From assembly GCF_900091445.1 (NCBI RefSeq), contig NZ_LT607733.1, positions 1,691,501 to 1,755,500 on the forward strand: a DNA stretch of 64,000 nt. The letters run 5' to 3'. The notes under the pieces were generated by a model. It did not search any database and had not been told where the DNA came from. It worked only from the letters and a program-made list of their open reading frames with translations. The position numbers and the translations under genes were made by a program. This stretch comes from Micromonospora echinofusca. Its GTDB lineage: Bacteria > Actinomycetota > Actinomycetes > Mycobacteriales > Micromonosporaceae. Below are positions 17,519 through 26,252 of this stretch, in pieces. Position 1 is the stretch's first letter; each line of letters begins with the position of its first letter.

Positions 17519-18994
17519 GGGCAGGCGGGGACCCGCCTCGCGCTGCTCGGCCAGCCAGGTCTCCACCTCGTCGGCGGCGCGCGGCAGCCCGGCGGAGAGG
17601 TTCACCGCGCCGGTCGCGGTGACCAGGATGTCGTCCTCGATCCGGATGCCGATGCCGCGCAGCTCCTCGGGCACCAGCTCGTCCTCGGGCTGGAAGTAGA
17701 GCCCGGGCTCGACGGTGAGCACGTAGCCCTCGCCCAGCGTGCCGTCGCGGTACTTCTCCCTGCGGGCGTTCGCGCAGTCGTGCACGTCGAGGCCGAGCAT
17801 GTGACTGGTGCCGTGCAGCGTCCAGCGCCGGTAGACCGTCGACCTTCCGTCCATGGCCTCGTCGACGCTCACCGGCAGCAGGCCCAGGTCCGACAGCGCC
17901 TGGGCGAGCACCCGCATCGCCGTCAGGTGGACCTCCCGGAACGCCACGCCGGGCCGGATCGCGTCGATGCCGGCCTGCTGCGCGGCGTGCACGGCGTCGT
18001 AGACCTGACGCTGGAGCGGGGTGAAGCGGCCGTCGACCGGCAGCACCCGGGTGACGTCGGCCGTGTAGAGGTGGCGGTTCTCCACGCCCATGTCCATCAG
18101 CAGCAGCTCGCCGGGCCGGGTGGTGCCGTGGTTGTGCACCCAGTGCAGGATCGTGGCGTGCTCGCCCGCGCCGACGATCGAGCCGTAGCCGACGTCGTTG
18201 CCGTCGTGCCGGGCGCGCAGCGCGAAGATCCCCTCCAGCAGGCGCTCCGAGACGCCCCGGTCCGCCGGCAGGGCCCGGGCCACGTCCTCGAAGCCCCGTA
18301 CGGTCGCGTCGACCGCGTCCTGGAGCTGGGCGATCTCCCACTCGTCCTTGACCAGCTTCAGCTCCGAGATCGCGATCGCCAACTCCCGGTCGCGGGCCGG
18401 CTGGCCCTCGGCGCGGTGGCCGTCGTACGGGCGCACCGCCGTGTCCACCCGCGCGTCGAACCCGCGCAGCACCCGGGTACGCCCCGGCGCCAGGTCGGCC
18501 AGCGTCGCGTCCAGCTCGGTCAGGTCCGCCGTGGGCAGACCCAACTCGGCCGACTTCTCGGCCAGGGTGTGCCGCCGGCCCACCCACAGCTCGCCGTGCC
18601 TGCTGCGGAAGAACTCGTCGGTCCGCCGCGACGAGCGGGGGCGCATGTACAGCGTGGCGTCGTGGCCCGAGCCGTTCGGCCGCAGCACGAGGACGCCGTC
18701 CGGGTCGTGGTCGCCGGTCAGGTAGACGAAGTCGCTGCCCGGCCGGAACGGGTGGTCGGTGTCGTTGGCGCGTACCTTCTCGCCGCCGGTCGGGATGACC
18801 AGGGTCTCGCCGGGGAAGGCCGCCGAGAGCGCGGCCCGTCGCTCGGCGTGGTTCGGCACCTCCGGCCGGGGGTCGACCGGCAGGGTGGTGTCGCGCCAGC
18901 CCTGCCGCATGAACGCCAGGAACGCCTCGGGGAAGTCGGGGTCGTGCGACTCGGTGCCGTCCGCCGGCCTGCTGTCGGTACGTCCGTCGGTCAT
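17513..18994 (-). CDS. pepP: Xaa-Pro aminopeptidase (M24B, PepP)
   Basis: A 493-aa cytoplasmic metallopeptidase that removes N-terminal residues linked to proline. The N-terminal creatinase-like domain is followed by the M24 pita-bread domain with the metal ligands in order: Asp in LLLMDMGVENRHLYTADVTR, His in GTSHMLGLDVHD, Glu in LTVEPGLYF and Glu in GIGIRIEDDILVT. The two-Mn-ion site therefore looks complete. ATG 18994 has GGAGGGA upstream. It is divergent from asnB with about 218 bases between the starts and ends in a terminator, so it is a single-gene unit. Confidence 0.95.
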   Translation of the reverse strand: MTDGRTDSRPADGTESHDPDFPEAFLAFMRQGWRDTTLPVDPRPEVPNHAERRAALSAAFPGETLVIPTGGEKVRANDTDHPFRPGSDFVYLTGDHDPDGVLVLRPNGSGHDATLYMRPRSSRRTDEFFRSRHGELWVGRRHTLAEKSAELGLPTADLTELDATLADLAPGRTRVLRGFDARVDTAVRPYDGHRAEGQPARDRELAIAISELKLVKDEWEIAQLQDAVDATVRGFEDVARALPADRGVSERLLEGIFALRARHDGNDVGYGSIVGAGEHATILHWVHNHGTTRPGELLLMDMGVENRHLYTADVTRVLPVDGRFTPLQRQVYDAVHAAQQAGIDAIRPGVAFREVHLTAMRVLAQALSDLGLLPVSVDEAMDGRSTVYRRWTLHGTSHMLGLDVHDCANARREKYRDGTLGEGYVLTVEPGLYFQPEDELVPEELRGIGIRIEDDILVTATGAVNLSAGLPRAADEVETWLAEQREAGPRLPG

Positions 18995-19212
18995 GCCTCG
19001 TTCCCTCCGCGTCGTCGCAGCTCAGACGGTACCGCGCGGCGCCGGGGGCCGGTCGCGCCGGGACCGCGGGCAGTGCCGTGGGCGACGGACGCCACCCGTG
19101 CGTGCCACCCGCCGCGCCCCGCGCGGTCCCCATCGGGCCCGTGACCTCGCGGCGGGGGGAGAGCCCAGCGGTGCCGCGACGCCCGCTCGGGCCGCGTGGA
19201 AAGATGACCACC

Positions 19213-21174
19213 ATGTGCGGACTCCTGGCCTTCTTCAGTGCGCGCGGCGACGCCGCCGCCCACCGCGACAACATCGCCGGGGCGTTGGAATGCCTGCACC
19301 ACCGCGGACCGGACGAGACCGGTGTTGAGGTGGTCGGCGACGCCTCCGGCCGGTACGCGGACGGGGTGTTCGCGCACAAGCGGTTGGCGATCATCGACGT
19401 GGCCTCCAGCCAAGAGCCCCTGTCCTACGCGAACGGGCGCTACCTGCTCACCTTCAACGGCGAGATCTACAACTACATCGAGCTGCGCGAGGAGCTGATC
19501 CGGACCTTCGGCGCGCAGTTCGCCACCGCCGGTGACGGCGAGGTGATCGTCGCCGGCTACCACTTCTGGGGCGAGCAGGTGCTCACCCGGCTGCGCGGGA
19601 TGTTCGCCTTCGTCATCTGGGACCGGCAGGAGCGCCGCGCGTTCGGCGGGCGGGACTACTTCGGCATCAAGCCGCTGCACTACCTGGAGACCGCCGACGG
19701 CCTCTACCTGGCCTCGGAGAAGAAGGCGCTGCTGCCCTTCGCCCACTCCAACTACCAGGGCGACGCCGGCATCGACACGGCCAACCTCAGCCACTACCTG
19801 ACCCTCCAGTACGTGCCCGAGCCCGGCACCCTGCACAAGGGCATCAGCCGGATCGGCTCGGGCGAATACCTGACCTGGTCCCCGGGCGGGCGCATCGACG
19901 TGCGCCGGTGGTACCGGCCGGTGTTCCGGCCCACCCCGGTCGACGACGAGCAGCGCCTCTACCACGAGATCCGGGAGACGCTGCGCGAGAGCGTCCGGAT
20001 GCACATGCGCTCCGACGTGCCGGTCGGCTCGTTCCTCTCCAGCGGCATCGACTCGACCGCCGTGGTGGCCCTGGCCCGGGAGTTCAACCCGAACATCCTC
20101 ACCTTCACCGTCGGCTACGACGTGCCCGGCTACTCGGAGATCGACGTCGCCCAGGACTCGGCCCGGCACCTCGACGTGACCACCATCCCGACCAAGATCG
20201 GGCCGTACGACATGATCGAGGCGTTGCCGAAGATCGTCTGGCACCTGGACGACCCGGTGGCCGACCCGGCCCTGGTGCCCCTCTACTTCGTGGCCAAGAA
20301 AGCCGCCGAGCACGTCACCGTGGTGCTCTCCGGCGAGGGCGCCGACGAGTTCTTCGGCGGCTACACCATCTACCGCGAGCCGCTGTCGCTGAGCTCGGTC
20401 AACGGGCTGCCCGACGGGGTGCAGAAGGGGCTGCGGGCGGTCTCCAAGGCCATCCCGCAGGGGGTCAAGGGCAAGAGCTTCCTGGAGCGCGGCACCACCC
20501 CGATCGAGCAGCGCTACTACGGCAACGCCCGGATGTTCACCGAGGAGGAGAAGCAGCACCTGCTGCGCCGCTACGATCCCTCGGTCCGCTACACCGACGT
20601 CACCGCGCCCATCTACGCCGAGTGCACGGAGCTCGACGACGTCACCAAGATGCAGTACGTCGACCTCTACACCTGGCTGCGCGGCGACATCCTGGTCAAG
20701 GCCGACCGGATCTCGATGGCGCACTCGCTGGAGGTGCGGGTGCCCTTCCTGGACCGCGCGGTCTTCGACGTGGCGTCGCGGATCCCGGTGGACCTCAAGC
20801 TCCCGCCCCGCTCCGACGCCACCAAGTACGCGATGCGCCAGGCGCTCCAGGGCGTGGTGCCGCCGGCCATCGTCAACCGCAAGAAGCTGGGCTTCCCGAC
20901 CCCCACCCGGGTCTGGCTGCGCGGCGAGATGTACGAGTGGGCCCGGCACGTGCTGTCCACCTCCGGCGCCGGCGACCTGCTCGACCTGTCGTACGCGATG
21001 CGGCTGCTGGAGGAGCACAAGCGGGAGGAGGCCGACCACTCCCGCAAGGTGTGGACGGTGCTGATCTTCTGCATCTGGCACGCCATCTTCGTCGCCAAGA
21101 CCCTCGACCCGGGCATCCAGCGCAACCAGTCCGCCCTGCTCACCAAGCCGGTGGTCGGCTCCATGGTCCGCTGA
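19213..21174 (+). CDS. asnB: Asparagine synthase (glutamine-hydrolysing)
   Basis: A 653-aa two-domain enzyme making asparagine from aspartate, ATP and glutamine. The start is fixed at ATG 19213 because the Ntn-type glutaminase domain needs Cys as residue 2 (MCGLLAFF); the upstream in-frame ATG at 19204 would bury it. The glutaminase part shows HHRGPDETG and NGEIYN; the synthetase part has the PP-loop SSGIDST near residues 276-282 and GEGADEFFGGY further on. The C-terminal DRISMAHSLEVRVPFLD is characteristic. It is monocistronic, ending at a large hairpin. It could serve primary metabolism or cell-wall amidation; the sequence does not decide. Confidence 0.92.
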   Translation: MCGLLAFFSARGDAAAHRDNIAGALECLHHRGPDETGVEVVGDASGRYADGVFAHKRLAIIDVASSQEPLSYANGRYLLTFNGEIYNYIELREELIRTFGAQFATAGDGEVIVAGYHFWGEQVLTRLRGMFAFVIWDRQERRAFGGRDYFGIKPLHYLETADGLYLASEKKALLPFAHSNYQGDAGIDTANLSHYLTLQYVPEPGTLHKGISRIGSGEYLTWSPGGRIDVRRWYRPVFRPTPVDDEQRLYHEIRETLRESVRMHMRSDVPVGSFLSSGIDSTAVVALAREFNPNILTFTVGYDVPGYSEIDVAQDSARHLDVTTIPTKIGPYDMIEALPKIVWHLDDPVADPALVPLYFVAKKAAEHVTVVLSGEGADEFFGGYTIYREPLSLSSVNGLPDGVQKGLRAVSKAIPQGVKGKSFLERGTTPIEQRYYGNARMFTEEEKQHLLRRYDPSVRYTDVTAPIYAECTELDDVTKMQYVDLYTWLRGDILVKADRISMAHSLEVRVPFLDRAVFDVASRIPVDLKLPPRSDATKYAMRQALQGVVPPAIVNRKKLGFPTPTRVWLRGEMYEWARHVLSTSGAGDLLDLSYAMRLLEEHKREEADHSRKVWTVLIFCIWHAIFVAKTLDPGIQRNQSALLTKPVVGSMVR

Positions 21175-21219
21175 CCCACCCGGCCGGCCCGCCGCCGGCC
21201 CTCCGGCGACCATTTCGCC

Positions 21220-21274
21220 GATCAAGAGGTTTGCGTCCCCGGAGCCGTTCCCGGGGTACGCAAACCTCTTGATC
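21220..21274. terminator. Large bidirectional hairpin terminator
   Basis: A perfect 17-bp outer stem (GATCAAGAGGTTTGCGT / ACGCAAACCTCTTGATC) plus an inner CCCCGG/CCGGGG stem lies between convergent asnB and the LPMO gene. Its arm resembles other intergenic palindromes in the window. Confidence 0.85.
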
Positions 21275-21300
21275 GTTCAGCGGGGGTCGTCTCGTGGGGG

Positions 21301-22401
21301 TCAGCGGCCGGAGCAGGTGACCGTGGGCAGGGTGTTGGTGCCGTTGGTGGTGGCGACGAAGCCGAAGGTCGTGGTGCCCTCCGGGGGGATCGCTCCGTTG
21401 TAAGGCGCGTTGATCACGGTGACCGAGGAGCCGGACGTGCTCAGCGTGCCGCTCCACAGGCTGTTGATGCTCTGCCCGCTGGGCCACGTCCAGTTGGCCG
21501 TCCAGCCCGACCACGTCGACGCGCTGTGGTTCATGATCATGACCTCGCCCTGGAAGCCGCCGTTCCAGGCGCTGATCACCTTGAAGACCGGCATGCAGTC
21601 ACCGCTGTGCGGCGGCGGCGTGGTCGGGTTCGGCGGCGGCGTGGTCGGGTTGGGCGGGGGAGTGGTCGGGTTGGGCGGCGGCGTGCCGCCCGGGCCGACG
21701 CCGGTGACCTCGCCGTTGCCGCCGTCGAAGGTGACGTCCGAGCAGCCGAAGAAGTTCTCCTGGCTGTCGGAGCGGACCCACCGGGAGTAGATGAGGTGCC
21801 GGCCGCTCTTGTTGGTGGGCAGGTTGCCGCTGAAGTAGTAGTGCCCGTCGTTGGTGCCGCTCGAGCCGCGCTGCGGCGGGTTGGTCACCGTCAGGAACGG
21901 CTGCTCCTCCAGGTCGCTCCAGGCCAGCGGCCGGGTCGGGCTCCAGCTGTCCTTCGTGACGTAGAAGTAGAAGGTGCCCGGGTGGTGGGCCCAGTTGCTG
22001 TAGCGGAAGTCCAGCCGGGCCCCGGCCGTCAGGTGGGTCAGCGGCCAGTCGGTGCGGGCCAGGTCGTAGCCGGCGAAGCCCGGATTGCCGCCGCTGCACA
22101 GCTTGCCGTCCGGGATGAAGCCGACGGTCCGGCCCCCGGCGTCGGAGCGCAGCACGCTGAACCAGTTGTAGAGCGAGTTGGTCCCGCTCTGGGCCACGGC
22201 GGCGGAGCAGGCGGGGTTGTTCGGCTTGATCTCGCCGGTGCTGGTCAGACCGTCCTTCCAGCAGAGGTAGGTGCGGCTGCCGGGGGTCATCGGGGTGCCG
22301 TGCGCGGCGGCGGGGTCGGGCCCCGCCGTCAGGGCGACGGCGCCCACGAGAAGGGTCGCGGCCGCGGTGAGCAACGCGGCCGTACGCGATCGGTGGGACA
22401 C
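21301..22401 (-). CDS. Secreted lytic polysaccharide monooxygenase (AA10) with CBM2
   Basis: A 366-aa exported copper enzyme. GTG 22401 follows GGAGAA. The signal peptide ends in AAA before His34 (HGTPMTPGSRTYLCW), which becomes the mature N-terminus and first ligand of the copper histidine brace; the second His is in SNWAHHPGTF (139-140). The AA10 domain runs to about residue 230, then a linker of three PPPNPTT units, then a CBM2 domain (CMPVFKVISAWNGGFQGEVMIMNHSASTWSGWTANWTWPSGQSI). AA10 enzymes oxidatively cleave chitin or cellulose. The CBM2 and the Cys-rich NWFSVLRSDAGG type of catalytic domain are typical of the cellulose-active group, but chitin cannot be excluded. Confidence 0.93.
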   Translation of the reverse strand: MSHRSRTAALLTAAATLLVGAVALTAGPDPAAAHGTPMTPGSRTYLCWKDGLTSTGEIKPNNPACSAAVAQSGTNSLYNWFSVLRSDAGGRTVGFIPDGKLCSGGNPGFAGYDLARTDWPLTHLTAGARLDFRYSNWAHHPGTFYFYVTKDSWSPTRPLAWSDLEEQPFLTVTNPPQRGSSGTNDGHYYFSGNLPTNKSGRHLIYSRWVRSDSQENFFGCSDVTFDGGNGEVTGVGPGGTPPPNPTTPPPNPTTPPPNPTTPPPHSGDCMPVFKVISAWNGGFQGEVMIMNHSASTWSGWTANWTWPSGQSINSLWSGTLSTSGSSVTVINAPYNGAIPPEGTTTFGFVATTNGTNTLPTVTCSGR

Positions 22402-22675
22402 GGGTTCTCCTCACTCGCGGGACGCGGGCGCCCCGCGGGCAACGCGCGGGGGGCGGCGCCGGCCGCCCCGCTGCGACGCGGGTAAGACGGTCGCGGCGGA
22501 CGTGCCCCGGCGTGGATGGCCGGCGGGACGTGCGCCGTCGGCGGCCCGACTGGCGGGCCGGTGCCCTCGCGTGGATGTGAGACCCGGCGCCGGTGGCGCG
22601 GCAGCCCCCGCACCGCCCGGCAAGCGCCATCCCACCACGGACGGCGGCGACGCGCAATAGCCGTTGCTCGATGTG

Positions 22676-23050
22676 TCAGTAGCGCTCGACGAGGTGCTCC
22701 CGGCCGGGCGGCGGCTCGTAGGGCTCCGGCCAGAACTCGGTCACCTCGCGGACGAGACCGGCCTCGTCGAGGTCGAGGAAGCTCGCGACGGGAAGCTCCT
22801 CGCCCTGGTGGGCGCAGGTGAGCCAGGTGGCGGCGTGCCGGCCCGAGGTGACCGCCCGGGTCACCGTGAGGTGCCAGCCGTCGGGGTATTCCTGGTTGAA
22901 ACGCAGGAACGACTCCCGGCCCACGATCCGCTCGCGGGTCTGTGGCAGGTGGTAGACGACGTCGTCGGCGAGCAGCCGGCCGAAGGCAGCCCAGTCCCGC
23001 GCCTCCAACGCCGCCCAGTAGGCCGATACCGTGGCTTCAGCGCTCGTCAT
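22676..23050 (-). CDS. NTF2-like (SnoaL-type) protein
   Basis: A 124-aa protein starting MTSAEATVSAYWAALEARDWAAFGRLLADDVVYHLPQTRERIVGRESFLRF, the standard opening helix and loop of polyketide-cyclase/SnoaL-like NTF2-fold proteins. WHLTVTRAVTSGRHAATWLTCAHQGEELPVASFLDLDEAGLVREVTEFW completes the cone-shaped sheet. His and Asp residues around VVYHL could be catalytic, but the ligand is unknown. ATG 23050 was preferred to the longer arginine-rich frame. It is divergent from the sugar-kinase gene; the starts are 65 bases apart. The 273 bases between this gene and the LPMO gene contain no further feature I can support. Confidence 0.75.
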   Translation of the reverse strand: MTSAEATVSAYWAALEARDWAAFGRLLADDVVYHLPQTRERIVGRESFLRFNQEYPDGWHLTVTRAVTSGRHAATWLTCAHQGEELPVASFLDLDEAGLVREVTEFWPEPYEPPPGREHLVERY

Positions 23051-23115
23051 GGCGCATGACTGTGCCAGGCTGGTACGACAAGATCGTTCGGTACGCGCCG
23101 TGGACGGAGGCCGGA

Positions 23116-24051
23116 ATGGGATACGCGGTGGTGCTCGGCGAGGCACTGGTCGACCTGCTCGACACCGAGCGCGACGGTGAGCCCGTCTACCGGCAGGCGG
23201 TCGGCGGCGGCCCGCTCAACGTGGCGGTCGCCGTCGCCCGGCTCGGCGGCGCGGTGCAGTTCGTCGGGTCGCTCGGCGACGACGTCCTGGCCGGGCGGAT
23301 CCGCGCCTTCCTGACCGGGGCGGGCGTCGGCCTCGCCGGGGCGGTCACCGTCCCCGCCCCGACCGCGCTGGCGGTGGCCACCTTCGCCGGGGCGGAGCCC
23401 GACTTCCGGTTCTACGGCGAGCCGCCCTCCTACGGGCTGCTCGGCCCCGACGACCTCGACGCCGGGCTGGTCGCCGGCGCCGACGTCGTCTACTGCGGGT
23501 CGATCGTGCTGCTCCAGCCGCCGGTGCTGGCCGCCGCGCGCCGGGCCTGGGGGCTCGCCTCCGGGCTGCGGGTCTTCGACCCGAACGTCCGCCCCCGGCT
23601 GCTCGACGGGCCGGCCGCGCTGGCCGGGCTGCGCGAGGTGGTGGCGGAGTTCGCCGCCGGCGCCCACCTCGTCAAGCTGAGCGCCGCCGACGCGAAGCTG
23701 CTCTACCCCGGCGAACCGGAGGAGGGCGTGGCGGCGTACCTGCGGGAGCTCGGCGCCGGCACCGTCGTGGTCACCCTCGGCGCCGCCGGTGCGGTGCTCG
23801 CCGCCGTCGGTGCCGATCCGGTACGCGTACCCGCGCAGAAGGTCGACGCGGTCGACGCCACCGGCGCGGGCGACTCGGTGATGGGGGCGCTCGTCGCGGA
23901 CCTGCTCGTCGACGGCGAGCCCACGGACCCGGCGGCCTGGCCCGAGCGGGTGGCCTTCGCGCTGCGGGTCGCCGGCCTGGTCTGCGAGTCGCCGGGCGGG
24001 GCGACCGCGATGCCCACCCGCGCCGAGGTCCTCGCCCGCTTCGCCCGTTAG
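23116..24051 (+). CDS. PfkB-family carbohydrate kinase (fructokinase-like)
   Basis: A 311-aa ribokinase-fold enzyme that transfers phosphate from ATP to a sugar. The first PfkB signature is GGGPLNVAVAVARLGG (residues 30-45), with the DLLD sugar-binding start; the second is DATGAGDSVMGAL, with catalytic base D253. The sequence GEPPSYGLL lies where fructokinases have the lid. ATG 23116 is preceded by GGAGG. The length is normal for the family. Fructose is the commonest substrate of close relatives, but the nucleoside and 2-keto-3-deoxygluconate subfamilies cannot be excluded. The 3' end abuts an IS630-type remnant, which could cut it off from former partners. Confidence 0.88.
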   Translation: MGYAVVLGEALVDLLDTERDGEPVYRQAVGGGPLNVAVAVARLGGAVQFVGSLGDDVLAGRIRAFLTGAGVGLAGAVTVPAPTALAVATFAGAEPDFRFYGEPPSYGLLGPDDLDAGLVAGADVVYCGSIVLLQPPVLAAARRAWGLASGLRVFDPNVRPRLLDGPAALAGLREVVAEFAAGAHLVKLSAADAKLLYPGEPEEGVAAYLRELGAGTVVVTLGAAGAVLAAVGADPVRVPAQKVDAVDATGAGDSVMGALVADLLVDGEPTDPAAWPERVAFALRVAGLVCESPGGATAMPTRAEVLARFAR

Positions 24052-24171
24052 TGCGTTGACCAAGAAGGTTCGCCGTGTTGGTGACACGCCGGGTGGGGTG
24101 CTCCGCTTCGGGTCGGGTGGGTCTCAGGCTCGATGGCGATCGTGGTCGCTGTCGGGAGTGAGGGTGTCGGG

Positions 24172-24711
24172 ATGGCCGAGCCGGTGAGGGCGCGGCGGTT
24201 AGGCGATGAGGAGGGCCGCCGGCCGCAGCAGCTCGTGCGGCGTGGCAAGCACGAGTCGATCCGGGTCCGCCGGGCGTTGATCATCTTGGCGTCGGCATCC
24301 GGTACCCCGGTGCCGGCGATCGCCCGCTTGGTTGCTGCGCACGAGGACACCGTCCGTGATGTGATCCATCGGTTCAACGAAGTCGGACTACGCGCGTTGG
24401 ACCCTCAGTGGGCGGGAGGCCGTCCCCGCCTGATCAGCGATGATGACCAGCGGTTCATCGTCGCGACGGCCATGACCCGACCGAAGCGTGTGGGTCGCCC
24501 CTTCACGCATTGGAGTATCCGCAAACTCGCCGATTACCTGGCCACCAACCGGGCCCGGCGGGTGCTCATCGGTCGGGAACGCCTGCGGCGGATCCTGCGC
24601 CACCACGATGTGTCCTTCCAGTGCACCCGCACCTGGTAGGAGTCCCGTGACCCGGACAAGGACGCCAAGCTCGACCGCATCGAGGAGGTGACCCGGCTAG
24701 AGAGCCGGCAA
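24172..24711 (+). pseudogene. Remnant of an IS630-family transposase
   Basis: The frame encodes the HTH N-terminal half of an IS630-type transposase (ARRLGDEEGRRPQQLVRRG, IRVRRALIILASASGTPVPAIARLVAAHEDTVRDVIHRFNEVGL, DPQWAGGRPRLI), then meets an in-frame TAG at 24637-24639 exactly where relatives continue RTWKES-DPDKDAKLDRIEEVT; the same frame goes on after the stop as ESRDPDKDAKLDRIEEVTR before similarity ends near 24711. The DDE catalytic half is missing. The element is therefore dead: a nonsense mutation plus loss of the 3' two thirds. The 3' junction (TAGTAGTGCCTTGTGAGGTC near 24731) may be the end of another element. Confidence 0.8.
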
Positions 24712-24795
24712 ACGTATGTGGTCACCGCACTAGTAGTGCCTTGTGAGGTCCACGTCATGAGAAGTCGTTGCAACTCGGGGATGACAGTGACGAAT

Positions 24796-24849
24796 CACTG
24801 CCGTCGAAATGCTGATACCTGTAGGGCATAAAAATACCTGTGTGGTATC
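24796..24849 (+). repeat. Paired ATACC-N5-GGTAT boxes, copy 1
   Basis: Two 15-bp inverted repeats, ATACCTGTAGGGCAT (24815-24829) and ATACCTGTGTGGTAT (24834-24848), are separated by AAAA and preceded by CACTGCCGTCG. A closely similar block lies in the opposite orientation at 37145-37199. The half-sites resemble operators of CsoR/CstR-family repressors, but no such regulator or target gene is next to it; it faces the 3' end of the MBL-fold gene. Confidence 0.6.
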
Positions 24850-24921
24850 AAGCGAACGAACTACACCGCCGTCGTCGAGATGCGGCGCAGCTCTCGGGTA
24901 TCTGCCAGCCGTTCACCATCG

Positions 24922-25749
24922 TCAGGCGGTGCCGTCGAGTTCGGCGTAGCCCCGGCGGACGGCGTGCAGGGCGGCGCGGGCACCGAAGGGCGCCTCGGCG
25001 GCGACGCGTTCGGGCGGGGCGCCGCCGGTGTGCCCGGCGCGGATGAGCCAGGCCAGCTCGACGAGCTGGGCGTGCTGCGCGCGGACGAACCCGGCGTCCA
25101 CCGGCTCGCCGTGCCCCGGCACGACCACGGTGGCCGGGGTGGTCGTCCGCAGCAGCTCCGCCACCGTGTCGGGCCACTGCAACGGGTACGACTCCTCGAA
25201 GGCGGGCGGCCCGCTCTGCTCCACCAGGTCGCCGGCGACCAGCACGTCGGCATCGGGCACGTGCACCACCAGGTCGCCGGCGGTGTGCCCCCGACCCGGG
25301 TGGCGCAGCACCACGCGCCGGCCGCCCACGTCGAGCACGGCCTCGCGGTGCACGGTGTGCGTCGGCCCCAGCAGCACGGTCCCGGCGACCTCCTCGGCCA
25401 GCGCGGGCTGCGTGTCGCGCAGCTCCGCGTACGCCTCCCGGCGCAGCCGGTCCGGCTCGCGCATCGCCTCGGCGGCGATCTCGTGCGCGTAGATCGGGCG
25501 GGGCGGTTCGGCGGCGAGCGTCGCGTTGCCGAAGCAGTGGTCGAAGTGGTGGTGGGTGTTGACCACCGTCCACGGGTGCGGGGTGACCGTCCGCGCGGCG
25601 GCGGCCAGCTCGGCGGCCTGCCCGGCGGTGGAGAGCGTGTCGACCAGCAACGCCGCCCCGTCGCCGACGACGAGGGTGACGTTGACGTGCAGCGACGGCT
25701 CGCGCAGCACGTGCACCCCGTCGGCGACCTGCACGAAGCGGGCGGTCAC
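24922..25749 (-). CDS. MBL-fold metallo-hydrolase
   Basis: A 275-aa metallo-beta-lactamase-fold enzyme. The zinc motif HxHxDH is present as NTHHHFDHCFGN; GRGHTAGDLVVHVPDADVLVAGDLVEQ supplies the later His and Asp ligands and VPGHGEP the last His. Start GTG 25749 overlaps the stop of the upstream hotdog gene as GTGA, so translation is coupled. The protein is of the generic hydrolase class, with no rhodanese domain or beta-lactamase-specific features; thioester or lactone hydrolysis is possible. Its partner being an acyl-CoA thioesterase-like protein hints at acyl-thioester metabolism, which is inference. Confidence 0.88.
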   Translation of the reverse strand: MTARFVQVADGVHVLREPSLHVNVTLVVGDGAALLVDTLSTAGQAAELAAAARTVTPHPWTVVNTHHHFDHCFGNATLAAEPPRPIYAHEIAAEAMREPDRLRREAYAELRDTQPALAEEVAGTVLLGPTHTVHREAVLDVGGRRVVLRHPGRGHTAGDLVVHVPDADVLVAGDLVEQSGPPAFEESYPLQWPDTVAELLRTTTPATVVVPGHGEPVDAGFVRAQHAQLVELAWLIRAGHTGGAPPERVAAEAPFGARAALHAVRRGYAELDGTA

Positions 25750-26156
25750 GACGACCGCGCGGCGCGTTCCACGAAGCGCTGCCGGTCGACCAGCACCCGC
25801 TCCACCCGGCCCTCGGCGACCGTCTCGTCGCCGTCGCTGACGCTCACCTCGAAGTGCAGCCGCCGCCCGTCGACCGCGCTCAGCCGCGCCTGCGCCACCA
25901 CCGTGCGCCCCACCGGGGTGGCCGCGCGGTGGTCGAGCTCGATCCGGGTGCCGACGGTCGTCGACCCGCCCGGCATCCGCTCGGCGGTGGCCGCCACCGT
26001 GGCCGCCTCGGCGAGGGCGAGCACGCGGGGTGTGCCCAGGACGGGCACGTCGCCGGAGCCGACCGCCTGGGCGGTGTCGGCGTCGGTGACGGTCAGCTCC
26101 ACCCGGGCGGTCAGCCCCGGGGTCAGCGCGGATTCCGGCTGCTCCTGCATGGCCAA
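25746..26156 (-). CDS. Hotdog-fold thioesterase family protein
   Basis: A 136-aa protein with the layout of fluoroacetyl-CoA-thioesterase-like hotdog proteins: LTARVELTVTDADTAQAVGSGDVPVLGTPRVLALAEAATVAAT contains the GTP-x-x-x-A-x-x-E helix start, and STTVGTRIELDHRAATPVGRTVVAQARL the following strands. In FlK-type enzymes a Thr, a Glu and a His act together; here E51 lies in ALAEAAT and the His in ELDHRAATP. It is the first gene of a two-gene operon with the MBL-fold gene. ATG at 26156 or 26150. The substrate is probably an acyl-CoA. Confidence 0.8.
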   Translation of the reverse strand: MAMQEQPESALTPGLTARVELTVTDADTAQAVGSGDVPVLGTPRVLALAEAATVAATAERMPGGSTTVGTRIELDHRAATPVGRTVVAQARLSAVDGRRLHFEVSVSDGDETVAEGRVERVLVDRQRFVERAARSS

Positions 26157-26252
26157 AGCCTAGACGAGACGGCACCCGGCGGCGGGTCGCCCGGGAGGGA
26201 CCGCGGTGGTCGGCGTCGGTCGATGCCGCCCGCGCCGTTAACCTTGACCGCG

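Noticed and set aside
24880..26163. Plus-strand 427-codon frame across the MBL and hotdog genes
   Set aside because: Antisense to two genes with complete motifs and coupled starts.
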